From Luscinia megarhynchos (taxonomy: Eukaryota > Chordata > Aves > Passeriformes > Turdidae): a stretch of 64,000 nt of DNA. Below the pieces are notes generated by a model. It worked only from the letters and a program-made list of their open reading frames with translations. It did no database searches and had not been told where the DNA came from. Made by a program: the position numbers and the translations under genes. The stretch is taken from positions 30,038,330-30,102,329 of the forward strand of contig CM067566.1 in NCBI GenBank assembly GCA_034336665.1, read 5' to 3'. Shown here piece after piece: positions 1-14,500 of the stretch (position 1 is the first letter of the stretch; the number at the start of each line of letters is the position of its first letter).

Positions 1-1395
1 CTCAAGTAAATGCTAATTTTTCCTTCAATAGAAGTTCTTGTCTCAAGAATTTGCTGAAAAAAGATTTGGCAGACATACCCCAGAAATATGACTGAGATGT
101 TACATATAATTTTTATGATACATAATGAATAAAAAAGACAGAAAATCAACAATATGAACAATTTTAATCTTCTGTGCATGACTCTGAGTTCCCAAGTCCA
201 ATAATTTATTTGAAATTCCTGCTAGGCTGATGCATTGTTATTATATTATTTTTTTTAAAAAAACATGTAGTTGATAATGCTGTTACTGATATCTCCCTTT
301 TTGCATTCAGCTGAAGGCATGCACTCACTCAGAGTTTCACTGGCATTGGGCATATTATGTAAGTCACTTGGGAAGTATTTCATGCACTCATTACACTTTA
401 TCAGCACGAGAGGAAGCACAGAGAATCAAAACAAAAGATTTCACACAGAGCAATAGAAAACAAGATGTGCTCTGTAGAATATTCATGGAAGGCTTGCAGT
501 ATAGCTGAGAGGTAGCTGAAGATAGAAGATTTTGTGATAGCATACACATTTCTCAGTCTTTAAAATTGCATAAGCCCCCAGGTACAATTATTCATAGACT
601 TGCACATCCTCATTCAGTAGTCTTGAAGCATTAAACACTTGTTTATAAAGGACAGAATTCCCTGGGCTTCATTGATTGCTCTTATGATGCCTTGAAGACA
701 GTGTTAACCATTTAGATTAGTAATACTTGGAGCTCTGTGCAAGACAGCTGCATATTTTCTGTGAGCTGTAGGAAACAGAATATCATTGATGAAAACAAGT
801 TAGAAGAACAAAGAGTTTATTGTAGCCCACATGATGGCTTCAGCTTTGATTCAGCAGTGTTTGAGACACAGAAGAACAATTTTATGAGACTGAGGAGAGC
901 CAAAGTGCAATGGTGGAAATTGGTGTAGGAGTTATTATGTGCCTTATTTCATTGACATCAAAAGTAACTAAAAATGAAAAATAGAGAGGAGAAGGTTAAA
1001 AATGCACATGTTAATATTCACTTACTAATTTCTGCTTAAAGTCTTGTAATCTCAAAGCTAATTTAATCCGAATTGCCTTTTAGCTACAATGTCTTGCTCC
1101 AGCTTCCAAATATAATGACTTTTTAATATAACTTGCACTGTTCTGTATCCAAAGTTGGATTTAGTCATGCAATTCATTCAATCAGAACTTACATATTTTG
1201 TAATTAAGCCTCACACCTGCACAATCTCTATACTAATTTATTAATAAATCTATCTTAAGCCTAGAGGAAAGACAATTTTAGATGCAACCCTAAACTGTAA
1301 TTATATTGTGTAAAGCATACTATAGATATACCATACCACTGCATTCCATTATTTTGGTATTTCATCATAGGCTGGGAGAAAAATCTGCTGGTTAT
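1..1395. other. Unique AT-rich DNA, no gene seen
   Basis: This stretch holds no repeat family I recognise. Open frames at 271-456 and 737-928 are about 60 codons, have no recognisable domain and are of the length expected by chance in AT-rich DNA. I see no convincing splice-site pair around either of them. Confidence 0.6.
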
Positions 1396-1436
1396 TTTTT
1401 TTATTTTTATTTTTTATTTTGTTGTTGTTGTTGTTG

Positions 1437-1467
<31 letters not shown>
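1396..1467. repeat. Compound T-rich / (GTT)n / (ATT)n microsatellite
   Basis: A T-rich run with scattered A (about 1396-1420) passes into about five GTT units (1421-1436), then a short T run, then nine ATT units (1441-1467). The repeat units are clean, so the locus is probably length-variable. The open frame that crosses it encodes runs of Cys and Ile and is an artefact of the repeat. Confidence 0.9.
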
Positions 1468-1469
<2 letters not shown>

Positions 1470-4400
1470 TTTGGTGTACTACTATCAAAGACAAAACTAA
1501 AAACTAAAGGTTTAAATAAAACTTGTGGAAAATTAGTGTGCACTATTTAGTATATATGGGATGTAGACATAAAAAATTGCCTGAAGAACACATTGTAAAA
1601 ACATGAAATATAGCAAAGCAGAAAATGTCACTTTTGTCACTGATTATTTAATTGGTAACTCTAATATGTACATTCTAAATCCAAGATTTTTTAAATATGG
1701 TGATTTTTGGTAGACACTGTTTATAGAAACAAAATGGAAGACATTTGTGGATACTGAGAGAGTGAGAATTTACTTTTCAAAAAATAAGTGGGAGCTTAAT
1801 TACTGTCTAAGTATTTAATTTTTTTTTTAAACTCTCATTTTTTAGATAACATTCTCCTGCCTGCTGGACAAGAGGTTGCAAAAAGGCCTAATCTAAATTT
1901 TTTTTTAAATTCACAGCATTTTCTCACTGCTTTACCACCCACTATAAAGTGTTTTGCATAGGAACTACTGATTCTAAACCACATGAAATGCACATTGGTG
2001 AAAACATCTTATTCTTCATCTCCATGGGCTGCTTTACAGACCAGGAATGTTTTGGGGTTTTTTGACAGCCTAAAAAGTCATGTAATGTTGTGGGAAATAC
2101 TTGTAAATGCAACCAACCAGTTAAATATATGAACTTTGTCTGATTAGAAAAAAATCTTGTAAACATTTATGTGTACTTTTGCACACCGGTCATTTATCCT
2201 GCTTGATTCCTCATTTGGTCTGCTTAATTTTACACCTCATTTTGCTTCTGGAATGTGGCTTTGGAGTGGGGGAGAATATGCATGTTTTCTGAAGCCATTT
2301 GATAAGCCTGCAAGAACCTATGGAAGGCCAAGCTCTCACCATTTCTGAACTTGCCACTAATGAGGCAAAGATGGATCCCAAGCCGCATATCACTTGGAAA
2401 TCAGAACAGAAAGCACCTGATGTACTTTCCCTTTGAAAGCCATAGGCAAAAATATGCTTCTAGGTGGAACTAGGTTCTATTTAAAACTGGAAACCTGCTT
2501 TGTGGTTGACTGCACTCATCTCTAAACACCTGTGTGGTAAATGCCTCCTAGTAAAAATCGCTGTGTGGTTCATACCGCAACTTGATATTTAATCGCGTTA
2601 TGAAAAAAAAAAGTTTCTATAGATCTGCTTTATGTCTGGAAAGAAAATGCATCTCTAATGATGCTGAGATACTATCACAACTCTTTAGCTTTGAGCCACT
2701 TCATCTGTGTCCCTTTTAGCAGGACAAGAGAATTGGAAAAATACTTTAGGGAATTTCATGCACAAATTAGCACTGTAGAAATTTTGTATACTAAGAGAAA
2801 ACTGGAGACTAAAGGAACTCAGAAAGTGAAGATTGAGTCAAAATGTAAACCAGGACTAATACTTTCTGTTGCACAAATTTTATGTTCAGGATTTATCTTA
2901 CAGCTCTGAAGGATTTGGGTTAAAAACAAAAACAAAACATGAGGAAGAATAAAAAGCAATAGTACTGATATGAGGAGAAAGGGAAAAGATTAAAGTGATC
3001 ACAGGGAGACAGAACAGGGTGTTTGCTGTGGAGAAACTAGGTAGGAGGGTAAAAAAGAGACACCAAAGAAGAAAAGCCTGCTTACAAAGAGAAAACCACA
3101 AATTCAAGAAATCTGGTGTCCTGACATGCTGTGTCCTAGGACAGTTTTCTGACAGTTTCCTGCACTCCTTTAATTGGCTCCCAATTCTGGCTTTTTCTCT
3201 TGGAAGTGGAGGGAAGCCTGACTACCATGATGCCTTCACCCTTGAAATCTTTCCCTTCCTTATTATAAATTAATGGGAAGGTATGTAAAGAGAATTTGAT
3301 ATCCCAGAAAAACATCCATGTCCTTCCCGTGGTAAATCTAAAGAAGTAAAGGATATATCAAGTTCCCTCTGCTCCAGTCATGTGTAGGTTCATATTGCCA
3401 AAATAATTTTTTCTTAGAAGATGCTTGCTTTTCTTGAATGTGAAATTAAAAAAAAGTCCTCCAGAAAATGGAAATTATTATTCTTCAAGACTAAAACTCC
3501 TTTCACTTGTACAATACATGCTCATTTTATCTTAATACCTTTTGTAGAGAGGAAAGGGCTCAAACTGGAAGATTTGGTGAATAATAAATAGTTTTGCTCA
3601 AAGTGACCTTGCAGCTGGGAATCCTAGGAATGTTGGTGTGGGAAAACTCCATTTACTATGCCTACTGTTGCTCATCCTCTGTTTGGAGAAGTAGAATTCC
3701 TGTGTAGAGATAACACTCTCAGGGACATGCTTGAACCTCTTGTTGGAGAGAGAGTGAGATCATAAAAGCACAGCCTTGTGACAAACTGCATGTCCTGGGT
3801 CAGCAGTGGTGGGATGAACTGAGCTTGAGGAAACCTGAGTCCCTGTGTGTCTCTGCCACCCAGCACTGTTAGCAAGGTAATGACATAAACCTACTCTGCA
3901 TTTCAGCTGGGGGTTGGTGGTTGCCCTGCTCACCTGTATGTGTTAATTCAGATGCTTATATTTCTAAAACCTGGTCTCCAGGAGGAAAAACAACCAGTGT
4001 GAGAGCACCTTTGTAAGGGTGTAAAAATATTTTACCATAAAATATGTGAGGATATTTTTCAATTATTTTTCTTAAATATGGGTTCTTTGGGACACAGAAC
4101 AAACAACTTAAAGGGGAAGATTTACAAAAATGTCACTTATGCTTGTAAACACTTATTGATTACAAATGGAGCTTGCAAATGTACAACCAATTGTTGTATA
4201 TAATTGTCAGTTGCAGAAGTAAAAATTACCTTGGACAATGTGCTCTGTATCCAGTTTACCTATGTTATAGACTCTATCTTTTCTCCATGACCTTGAGATA
4301 TCACTGTTTTAGTAACTGGAAATTAAAATTCACAGCTAGGAAATGCCCTTGTCATTTATGCATCTATCACACAAGATTGTTTTTCAGAAGGAAAAAAATT

Positions 4401-6090
4401 AATAATGCAAGACTCCTGCTACCCCTCAGTATAAAAACTTCTGAACCTTTGCACAGAAAGCACTCTACATTCAGCTGTTCACTGTTTTTAAGGATTTTAC
4501 CTTAACAGGGAACAATCACAATAATAGAAAACAGGGATTAAGGTAATGTAATGAATAAAATCTACAAGACTTTTATTTATGTTTTTAATGCCATATTTTG
4601 ATTCAAAATATTTAATGAGCTTAGGCTTATTTTAGTAACATGAATAATGTAATGTGTTAGTTTTTGTGAATAATAAAATGATATATGCTATAGAAGGGTT
4701 GTTCTCAAATGGTGATCATCAGGTCTCTAACAGTGACACATAGTTATGTCACAAAACCATGTCTCCATGTAGTATTAGGGTTTAAAGGTTTAAAAATAAA
4801 AATGTAATTGGTCCCCCCAAAATGTTCATGGTAGGTATGACTGACAGGTCTGCATAATTTGGTATGGGATGAGTTAATGGCCTTACAGGCTTCTAATGTA
4901 TATCAGATTTGTGACAAACACCCTGCTTTCAGGTTATTTTCAAATCTGGTCTTCCGTTTTTTAACTTTTTTTTTCTTCATAAAATGGACTTAGAGGTCTG
5001 AAATCTGACTAGAAATTTTCTATCAAACTATATTGATTCACCATCAAAATAGAGTGACATTAAATATTTCTTGTATGGCAAACAATCTAGCTGTCTAATT
5101 TAATGGGATCTCATATGCCAATTTGTACAAGATACAGGTACAATAAAAATATGGCTTAGGAATCAAAAGGCTGTCAATGTAATTTACAACATTATTGAAT
5201 TCCAGTTTGCCAAGCTGCTAAAATATCATAAAGGATGGTACATAAGATCCCATAGATCTTAACTTTAAAAGAGAGGGAAAAAAAGACAGAAAAGAGTTGT
5301 ATGTATATTCTTTATGTACACATTCTTATTCTTACTGTAACTACTTGTTACCAGTCAGAGAACATTACACTAGCAATATTAATTTTTTTGCAAAATTTCT
5401 TTTTACTTGTTGAAACTGTCATCAGGGCTGAGGTGTTTTCTGGAGCTTCGTCAGGAAACCAAGTAAAAGACAGCCATAAGTGATGCATATGCTTACAATA
5501 ACTGTTGGTATATGTTATTGGATGAAAAATATTCAGCTTGTGTATTTGGCAAATTACACATTTGCAATGTTCTTTCCTTGATCCGTGAATGGCAGAAAAT
5601 CTGATATGCTATCTAAAAGTGAAGCTTTTGTCAGACATCACTGGTTTCACTGCTGTGGTATAATGTAGTGAATATAAAGAACTGAGGAAATCAGTGAGTG
5701 TTTCATCATGAGACCTGTGATGTTAATGAAGGGGAAGAGGATGTCATTCCTCACTGGGCAGAAGGTATCAGAGATGCCAGGAAAGAGTGGAATACAAGGA
5801 GGTGGTCTGATGTATTTTCTTGCATTACTGTGGGTTTATACAGTAAGGCCATGAAAATGCACAGGGAAATAAAGCCTCAGATCAATGTTAAGCTGTATCA
5901 TTTAATGGACCAAAGCAAAAATGTTTTCAGAGACCAAACCTAGGTACCTTGCTGAGCTCAGATAGAGGAAAAAAACCCAGTTTCCAGAAAATGTGCTTTC
6001 ACTGTTGTCTTAGAGACCTCATTTTCAAAAAGTAATCTGATGCCTTCAGCCTGAACAAGTAATTCATTTTGCTGAAGACATTTATGAAGA
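1468..6090. other. Unique AT-rich DNA, no gene seen
   Basis: Non-repeat sequence with many short chance frames on both strands. The longest (4173-4505, 110 codons, plus) has no recognisable domain. The frame at 5698-5943 has fairly balanced, charged composition but matches no family I know and has no flanking acceptor and donor that I trust. Confidence 0.55.
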
Positions 6091-6562
6091 TGATGCATAG
6101 GCTCTGTTTCAGAAACTTGCCACCTTGCTTTCTCCAGGGCTCAGACTGTGTAGACAGCCCATTGTTGGGCTTTGCTGCTGCTGCTGGTAAGATACAGGTA
6201 GCAGGGGTGATGCCTGGAAAGGCTGACCTGGAATAGAGACTAAACAGAACAAAAGGGATAAAACAGGTATTTATTGGAAGGATGCACCTTGGGCAGTGCA
6301 AGAGCCTGGCCGGGGCTACACCCAAATCAAATCCAAGATAGATCCTGGTCACGAGTCTTTACAATGTTATGTTTTGGTTGATCCACATGTTGGGGTCAAT
6401 TATCCAGCCACAGCCCCAGGCCATGAAGTCTCAGCTCCCTGCTTTGCCCCCTTTCCCTCACCGTTGTTTTTGCTTTTTGGGTAATGGGTGTACTTGACTT
6501 CTGGCTGGGAAGGAATTGTTTTGTCCAAATACCCTGTGAAGAGAACTTACAAACACCTAACA
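6091..6562 (-). mobile_element. Solo LTR of an avian endogenous retrovirus, probably class II (ERVK-like)
   Basis: Read on the minus strand the element runs from TGTTAGG (plus 6562) to GCATCA (plus 6091), giving the TG...CA ends of a retroviral LTR and a length of 472 bp. The flanks carry a near-perfect 6-bp target duplication: TGAAGA at 6085-6090 and TGAAGT at 6563-6568. Six-base duplications are usual for class II (beta-like) retroviruses. A minus-strand AATAAA lies at 6270-6275, about 290 bp from the 5' end, as expected for the U3-R part of an LTR. The stretch is richer in GC than its surroundings, and I recognise the block around 6290-6430 as an interspersed avian LTR sequence. No gag, pol or env sequence is attached, so it is a solo LTR. 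The open frames at 5999-6352 and 6296-6484 lie in or across it and are not genes. The boundaries are inferred from the duplication; the family assignment is from memory. Confidence 0.72.
6270..6275 (-). promoter_or_regulatory. Polyadenylation signal AATAAA of the minus-strand LTR
   Basis: The plus strand reads TTTATT here, that is AATAAA on the minus strand. It sits within the LTR about 180 bp before its 3' end, a reasonable place for the retroviral polyadenylation signal. Whether it is used today is unknown. Confidence 0.6.
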
Positions 6563-6568
6563 TGAAGT

Positions 6569-9500
6569 TTCAGAGTTACACACTAAGCAGCAGAGAATCT
6601 GAAAAATATAAAATCTAAAACCCAAGGCATCGGAAGGACAACTTTCTGAAATAAAGGTGCAGTTTTAACCCTATCCATATGCAGTTCAGATGAGATTTTC
6701 TCTCTTTGAATCGCCCTTTAGGTTTTTCTGTTTAAAGCTCTAAAGCTCAGGACAGATTATTGCTACGGGAGAAAGTATGTTCTATCAAAGACTATGGAGA
6801 AATTATCAGGGAATGTGAGACCTTTATTACCGCAAAACTTTCCTCATTTTTTAAATCTCAGATATCATTCTCATCTAAAAATACATATTGTTCTCAAAGG
6901 CCACAATCTAATCTATGCCATAAAAGCTCCTCCTATTGCATTTTTTCTTTTCTGAACAGGGACACTATGTAGAAATAATAATCGCAGTACAATTTCTGAT
7001 CTAGAAAGAAACTGTGAGCTTTCAATACACCTGGAGTGTTTAGTGAGCATCCTTTCAAGATTCTCAGTGTTGAAGTTGTTCATTCACACCAGAAATTAGA
7101 TTAAAGTAAAACAATAAATTATTAGGCTCTCCTGAAAGGAATTAGAAAGTCTGTGCAGGGCATGTGCCAACCTGTAGAAATCAGCAACCTAAACAGAACA
7201 GTTTTCTTTGATTTTTCAACCTCACAGACTAGAGATACTATTCCTCACTTATGAGTAGGAGGAATTTCTGAGAACATCTGAAGGAGATTTGTGTCTCACC
7301 AGTTTTCTAATGAAAATGAATGAGAAAGTTGCAAGTTTTCACAAACTTCTCTTGAGTCTCTGCCAGTTTTCAGAACACAGCACTATAGTAATTGCACTGA
7401 GCACTGAGATTGATGTCAGGATTAAAGGTTATAAGATATGAGGGCAGGCTGAGAGTTGAGATCCATAATGTCTGAGAATGCAGGCTGTCGAAATGCTGTA
7501 TTGAATGCTAACCTGAAGCTTTGGAAAGGGAACTAGTTTTTTGGGTTTTTTGTTTTTTTTTTTCCCTAGGACAACTGCTAATTAGATAAGTGGGTGTGAA
7601 TAGTTATTACAGGAAAAGCAATTTAGGGTAGGTACCAAAAATCCTTTTTCCATACAGATAACCTGTAGGTATGGACTGTTGTAAAGATGAACAAAAAATA
7701 GAATCATTTAAAAAAAACCAAAACAATGCACACAGAAAACTGATGTCATACAGAACGGGACTATTCCTTATTCATTAGCTATGGATGTGGGGCCAATTGT
7801 TAGTCTAAGCCAAGCTGGATGTATATTGCTTTAGCAGTTCTAAGCAGAACTAAACCTGTTCTGACTAACTGGGGACTTATCCCACATGGGAGAAATCTCT
7901 GAGCAGTGTAAAGCTGTCGTTGCAGCATCTTGGCAAAGGAAATGCTTATTGGAAATGTACTGGGGCAGGAAGGACTATACTTGGAGCATACCATGCTTCA
8001 GTCATCCCTGCCAGTGTAATTGCCTCTGAGGGGTTCTGCCATCTGGTGCAAGTTACAGAAAGCCTGAGGCTATTTTAACTTGTACTGGGATTTAACCTAT
8101 GAGTAGCAGAGTGCTTAACTGGCTTTAGTCCAATTTCACCTTCTTCTCCTCTGAAATAAGCAGAGTATTGCTATAATTATAAAATCTACTTAAAATCCAC
8201 TGAAGTTCAATTAACTAATATGGAATTGATTCTGACTTCAGGTGGGAAATAGATCTTGGAACCAAATGAACTTCTGTGTTCCATGTTTTACATGCAAATA
8301 CTCCTAATAAAAAGAAAAACAGGCAAATGTCAAATGCACAAGCAAAAGGTTCTCAGAACAGATTTTTTTTTTTCAGAATGTTTCCATTAAGTCAATTAGA
8401 AACTCTAACTTGCTGAAACACGTCCAAGAGTAATAGAAAAATACCTAAATAAATAAAAGGTGCACATATGCAATTCAATAGGAATGATGTGTAGATAAAG
8501 ACCTGTCATCACTCCCCCACTACATAATTTTGCCTATTCCACACCTGTGGCACGTAGTAGCAGTGAAAGAGATAACCAGGTTTAATGTTACAGCTGTATA
8601 TGTTTGTGTCTTTTGGAACCCTTTTTGGAATTGCAATTATTATTCTTCAATAAATGCTCCTGCAGACCTGTAGTGTTGTCAATTTGTCATTTGACTAATT
8701 ACTTCTGTGTTTCTTATTTCAGTCATATCATGCTCATGAGACAGGTTTTTTTGTGGGTGGGGGGTGTTTTTGTATTTTTGCTTCAGGGTGGCTTTTTTAC
8801 TTCTTTGTTTGTGGTTCTTTTGTTTTCTGGGGATGTATCAAACAGACATGCAAACCTTTCTGGAGTAACTTATCCTCATGATGTCCTGTGACTGTGAGAA
8901 CTTGGTTCCCTTAGTGCTCCTTGATATTACTATGAGCTGATCACTGCAGCTAACTGTACAACTCTCAAGGAACAGATACTTGGACAATGATTTAAACTCT
9001 TCAAAATGTGTGGGTACCATTGTTACCTCACCAGCTACAACCAGAATTTGTATTGTTAATGACTATTAGTGTCATTTTGTTCTCAGTAAGTTATCAGAAG
9101 ACAAAATCTATGCTTTGTGCAGCACATTCCAATCAGGATAGCTCAGAGATTTCTTTGCAGGAAACAGGTCTTTAGAGCTGCTTGTGTAACTCACACCTAC
9201 AGTCCCTTTCGTAAAAGTTGGTTTACTTTAAAGTATTGCAATTTTTTCTTACACACACAGTTTTCCACAGGAAGCACTGATTATATATTAACATTAAAAG
9301 AGTAAACTAACAGTGGATATACTGAGAAGAGGCTCAAGTTTAACAAATGGAGCTTTCTCAGACGCTATTAAAAAACTAAAATAAAAATGAGAATTGCATG
9401 ATAAATTTAATTTTTTATACATTCTTGTTCCTCTTGTGTTATTTTTATCATAATGGGAACATCTATTGTTAGAATAAATGAGCATAAAACTTCAGTTTAT

Positions 9501-11520
9501 TGGAAAGATCTTTTTCCAAGTCCAAGCCAATTTAAGAGCAGAAACTATCCCTAAATTAAGTAGAATAGGCAATAGAAAGGTTAGATTGTGCCACTGGGAA
9601 CTATAAAAACATCAGGATTTAATTAAGAGTAAAAAATAATGTTGAAGACTATTAGCAAGTATGTAGTGAAAACTCAGAGGTGAGTGTGTGTTTTGTGAGC
9701 CTGCACAATATTTGAGGCATTAGTATCAAATTCTAGTAAGCAACAAAAATCATGTCAATGAGGGTCATAAGTATATTTATTGATCTCATCTATTTATTGA
9801 CTTACTACTCATGGAATTTGAAAAGGCAGTCTCTAGACTCATTAATGCATATTGGGCCTATGAAATCTGGATTTCTTGCCTAGAAAAAAAATAAGGCAGA
9901 GTAACAGTTTGAAGTGATGATCCACCCTTAAAAATAAATGTGAAAACGAGAAGGACAGAAGAAGAGAAAAATGGGAAAGATAAGGTGAGTATTCAATACA
10001 AAATGAATGTACTGTCTCAGCCTATAGTCACCCACTGACTGACAGACATAGGTTTGTCCAGTAAGCACATGAGTTTTCATGGTCAGCTAGGGCTAGTGGC
10101 TGAAGGTGGTGTCATCTTTTCACCCCATAGAAAAGGAAACTAAAAAGTGGGCATCATAAATTAGCATAATGGTGCATGAAGTGATATGTGCTTTTATGTT
10201 CAGACAGGGCATTAGCATTGAAGGTCTGTTGGCATGACATGCCATGAAAACATTGCCAAAGTCAGCAAACAGCCCAGCATGTGCCTGTCAAATGCTAAAT
10301 CACTCTGCTCTCACAAGTCTACCCAGGGTCTTATCCCATGAGTGCATTTTGCATCGTTGCCCCTGTATGATCCAGTAGCAGTTTGCTACATATTATTTTG
10401 CTGGTTGAGCTCCTAATACCTTCTTTCACAGCATTACTTTGGTTCCCATAAGCGGCATTTTATCATGATTTGCAATATTTAGAGAAATGAAGACAGATTC
10501 CAAGTATTTGGCAATTTAAACAGAACATAAAAATCAGCATGGTTATATTTATGAATGCTAAAATCTTAGTTGTCTTCCTTACATTATCACATAGAATGCC
10601 ATTTTTAGATTGGTTTACTCCCAGCTGATTCACAGTTCATCATACATTGTACCATTGCCAAGTATTCAATGATGTACACATTCTGAACAACTTTGTGGAA
10701 TTCAGAAGTAATGCTCTTAATGCACAGTTGCAAATAAAAAAGATTATATGATTTTAACTCAAAAAAAAGAATCCTAAGTAGGGCTAGACAAACAGCATGT
10801 TTGTGGATGTTTCTCAGAAACCATAGTTAGGTAGAACTGAAAGTGATGTTTTACTACAATATCAATTAATCTAATTTTTGAATTGCTGATTTTGAGCTTT
10901 CCTATACCAAGGGAAATTTCATAAAATTCATTTGAAATACTGTAATATTTCGCTTGAAATTGCTTTTTCATGCTGGGTTTCTTCTTTAAAAAAAAAGGTT
11001 TTGTGAACATTTTCTTCCTGTGAAAATTTAATTTTCTTTCCTACCAAAATCTCTTTCAAATTATACTCTAATTTTTAGTACCATTTTATTGTCTTTCCCC
11101 CAATTCTATCATTTCTTATCAATATATTTATCTCCTTCTAGCTATCTGTGAATTCTTTCCCTTGCATCTCTGCTGTTTGTCTGCATTTAACAAAAAGGAG
11201 TGACAGCAATATAAACAATTACATAGAATATTCAGGTGTTTTGTGCTCTAGTAGCAGCACAGAGGTATTCAACCCACCATCCACAGATCTGCTGTCTTCC
11301 CAACTTGTTTGCAGTGCAGAGGTTCTGGTTTCATTTGCGGACGCTCTGTTGCCAGGCTAGTTAAGACTCTGCAAAACTGAACTAATGAACTTGCTTTCAG
11401 TGGGGTTAATTGACTTAGACACAGGACCAGACATGTATAAATATACTGCTTTCCCTCTTCAGCCAGCCTGATCTGGGCTAATTGCAAGGACTCTGTACAG
11501 GCTATTTCATCACATTACCC
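6569..11520. other. Unique AT-rich DNA, no gene seen
   Basis: No repeat family, RNA gene or coding exon is recognised. There is a T/G-rich run near 7538-7563 and a T tract near 8365-8374. The 95-codon frame at 8604-8891 is Phe/Val/Leu-rich because it reads T-rich DNA. The frames at 11148-11360 (plus) and 11269-11487 (minus) overlap on opposite strands and look like chance. Confidence 0.55.
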
Positions 11521-14500
11521 CAAAGCGGTGAATCAAGATTTTTTTTTTCACTTCCATGAATATTAGACTTCTTTCCCACTACACTTTTCATCTACTTCCC
11601 TGTACATTCATGTTGCTTTTTAAAAAGTAATCAGTCCCATAACCGATTTTATGGTCAAAAACTAAATTTTACAATGCAGCAATCTTTCTGCAGCACAAGA
11701 AACACTTTACTTATCAGAAAATAGAACCATCTTAATCATCACCTGAATTTTGTTTTGTGAGATTTTAGATAGCAAGAAAATGAATCTTTAAAATAAAAAA
11801 ATTTATGGATGAACTAAGAGTTTAATTAACAATTAAGTAATCTCACATCATGAGATAGTGCAGTATTAAAATTTAATTTATATGTCCATTTCCTTGGCTT
11901 TTCATGTTAAGAACATGATATCATTACAAATTTGACCACTGTCTCTCCAAATAATTCATTAAGGTGTACTTTGCACAACTGAATTCAATTTGCACAATAT
12001 GTATGAAGCAGAAAACATGGTACAATATGGTGGCATCATGTATGATTTCCACTTACATTTTAATTTATCACCAGTCAAGTTTTCTTAAGGAATCACCATA
12101 AAATTTTTCAAGTTCCTTCTCAAATCTTCTGTATCTCTAATCCCTTAACAATTTCTCTTAGAGATCTTGGCACCCTAGCAGAGTGCTGAGAAACTCCCAG
12201 TTTCTTATTAACAGGTTTTATGGTTATATCTTGTATCTGTTCAGCTCAGCAGCCTTCTATTTTTTTTCAGGATTCTTCTGGGAAATGGCATTTATGGGAT
12301 CAAAAGGGTTCTCCCTGATGGCTCTGACTGTCATAAACACTGTTTAGGAGAGATCACACAGCTCCTGTGCTCTTCTGAATTGTGCTTTCTTCTGAAGCCT
12401 ACATTCTTAACTGTGCAGTTTTCCTGTGTGCTTTTATAGTTTTTTCCCCAAACACAGAATGTTGCACAACCTTTTCTTGCCATATCCCACCTGCAGCTAT
12501 TATCTTGTCTTGGTTTTAAAAATCCCTTATTTGTAAGTGAATAGCTTTCTTGTTCTATCTATCATGTAATACTAAAGCTGGCAAAACTGTTTGTTCAGGT
12601 GTCTTTCACTGAGAAAAGACCAGTTAAACTAAAACATTACTATAATTCTGTGATGCTGCTGAACCAAATATGTGTACTATACTGACAAACGGTCAGTGTA
12701 TTCATACAAGTGAATGCAAGATTTGTTTGACTAGCTTTTCTTTTCTTTACTTACTTTAACCTAAATATTTAATGTTCTGGGATTTGTAGATATGGGGCTC
12801 AGTGCCAAGTCTAGCAATGCAGAAACTGGGGATAAGAATTATTACAAAGCCATGGAGAGCTCTGTATATAAAACAATGTCAGTTGCAGTAATCAATGTTT
12901 TTTTTTTCTTTTTTGATTCAGTACTCAATCTGGCATCTGCTCTGTCCCCTAAGAGAGGATTTTTTTCTAGGAGATGATCACTATGTGTTCAGTGTTATTT
13001 GAAAATCTATACTACTGCATGCATTTGTGTGTTTCTATGCAATTGAGTTAAGTTACTATGTCTGCTTCCTCCAGCTAGCTTATTTTAAATTACAAAAACT
13101 ACTAGCATTAATTGTTGTTGCTAAAAAACCTGTACATGCAGCTAAAATAATTTTTAAAAAACACCTCTTCCTGAGTCATAAAATATATATATTCCTATGG
13201 GATATATTCTTCATGAAGAAAATTGCATATACACTTGTCCAAGGATCATAGAACAGAAAAAAGCCTCCTTCCTGCCTTTATCTGCTCACTTGTCATCTGT
13301 TTTCACAATCTTCCCTGTGCTTTTTGATCTTCAAAATTGGCAGGGAAAGCAGCCTGGCTTAGAAGGTACTAATACATTACTAGACTCCTGTGCAACATAG
13401 ATTCCTGATGTAAATTTTACCTTCAGAAAACCTCTGAAAAGAAGAATCAAACTAACAGTAGAACTTAGAAGGAAAAAGGAACTCTGAAATAAAATTACTC
13501 TTCCACACAAAGAAGCAAGATTTGTCAGATAAATTTAAAAATATATGCAAATATTAGTTAACATAGTGGCTTCATGTTCTGTGCTGTCTAATTAGAGATT
13601 TCTCTCTCCTCATTCTTGGGTCTGGTGAAAAACTGAGAAGTAGTGATCACAGAAGGGCACTGTGGAAAGCTATAGTAGCTATAGTAGATCTCTGAGTTAT
13701 CTTGGTTTTTGGAAATTCTCCAAAACATGGATAAGCATACGCACCATTTCTGGCACTCAATCTCATTCTTAAGGAAGAAAAAATACAAGTCCTGCTGAAC
13801 ACAATAAAAATTTTGCATTGCTGAACCTTCTTTTTCTTCCCTTTCTGCTTTGGAAATATTTTTATAAGATGCAATGATTCATACTTTGTATAATTTTATT
13901 GTTATATCGAGAAAAAAACTACTTAAACAATTTCCTATTAAAAATTCATCCAAATATTGCGCAAGAAAAAAGTGGGGTTTTGTTTGTTTGCTTGTTTGTA
14001 AATTTTTTACTTTTTTTTTTTGTTTTCTTCATTTCTTAGGTACTTGTAGTCCTAGGCTGATATCAGGAATGGTGTTAAGGATAGTCCATCAAGAGCATTA
14101 AAGTTATACGACTATACTGTACAAGATAAGAGCAGAAAAGTATTTGTCCCTGATACAGCTCCTTTCATAGACAGAACTGGTTTTAATAATATTGGCAAAA
14201 GGACTACAGCTAATACAATGGTAACTTAACTAATATTTAGTCTTTGATATTTAGTGGATTTTCATTTACAGTCCATGACTTTTTTTTTTTTCTCTCTCTT
14301 CAGATTTTTTTTTTTTTTTTTTTGCTTTATAGGCAAATCTTTGACTCCTTTTTCAAGGGAGGTTAAGAAAACATCTTAAGTGTACTAAAAAGTCTGCAGC
14401 CATCTGAAGACTTTTGATACTTCCCCCATCTCAGCTGAGAAGGACTCACATGAATTATTATGAGAGGGACCTGTAGTCTTGAGTCTTGCTCTGCTACTGT

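Noticed and set aside
14279..14334. T runs around CTCTCTCTTCAG that resemble a splice acceptor
   Set aside because: The putative exon would begin with another long T run; it is better read as a simple tract.
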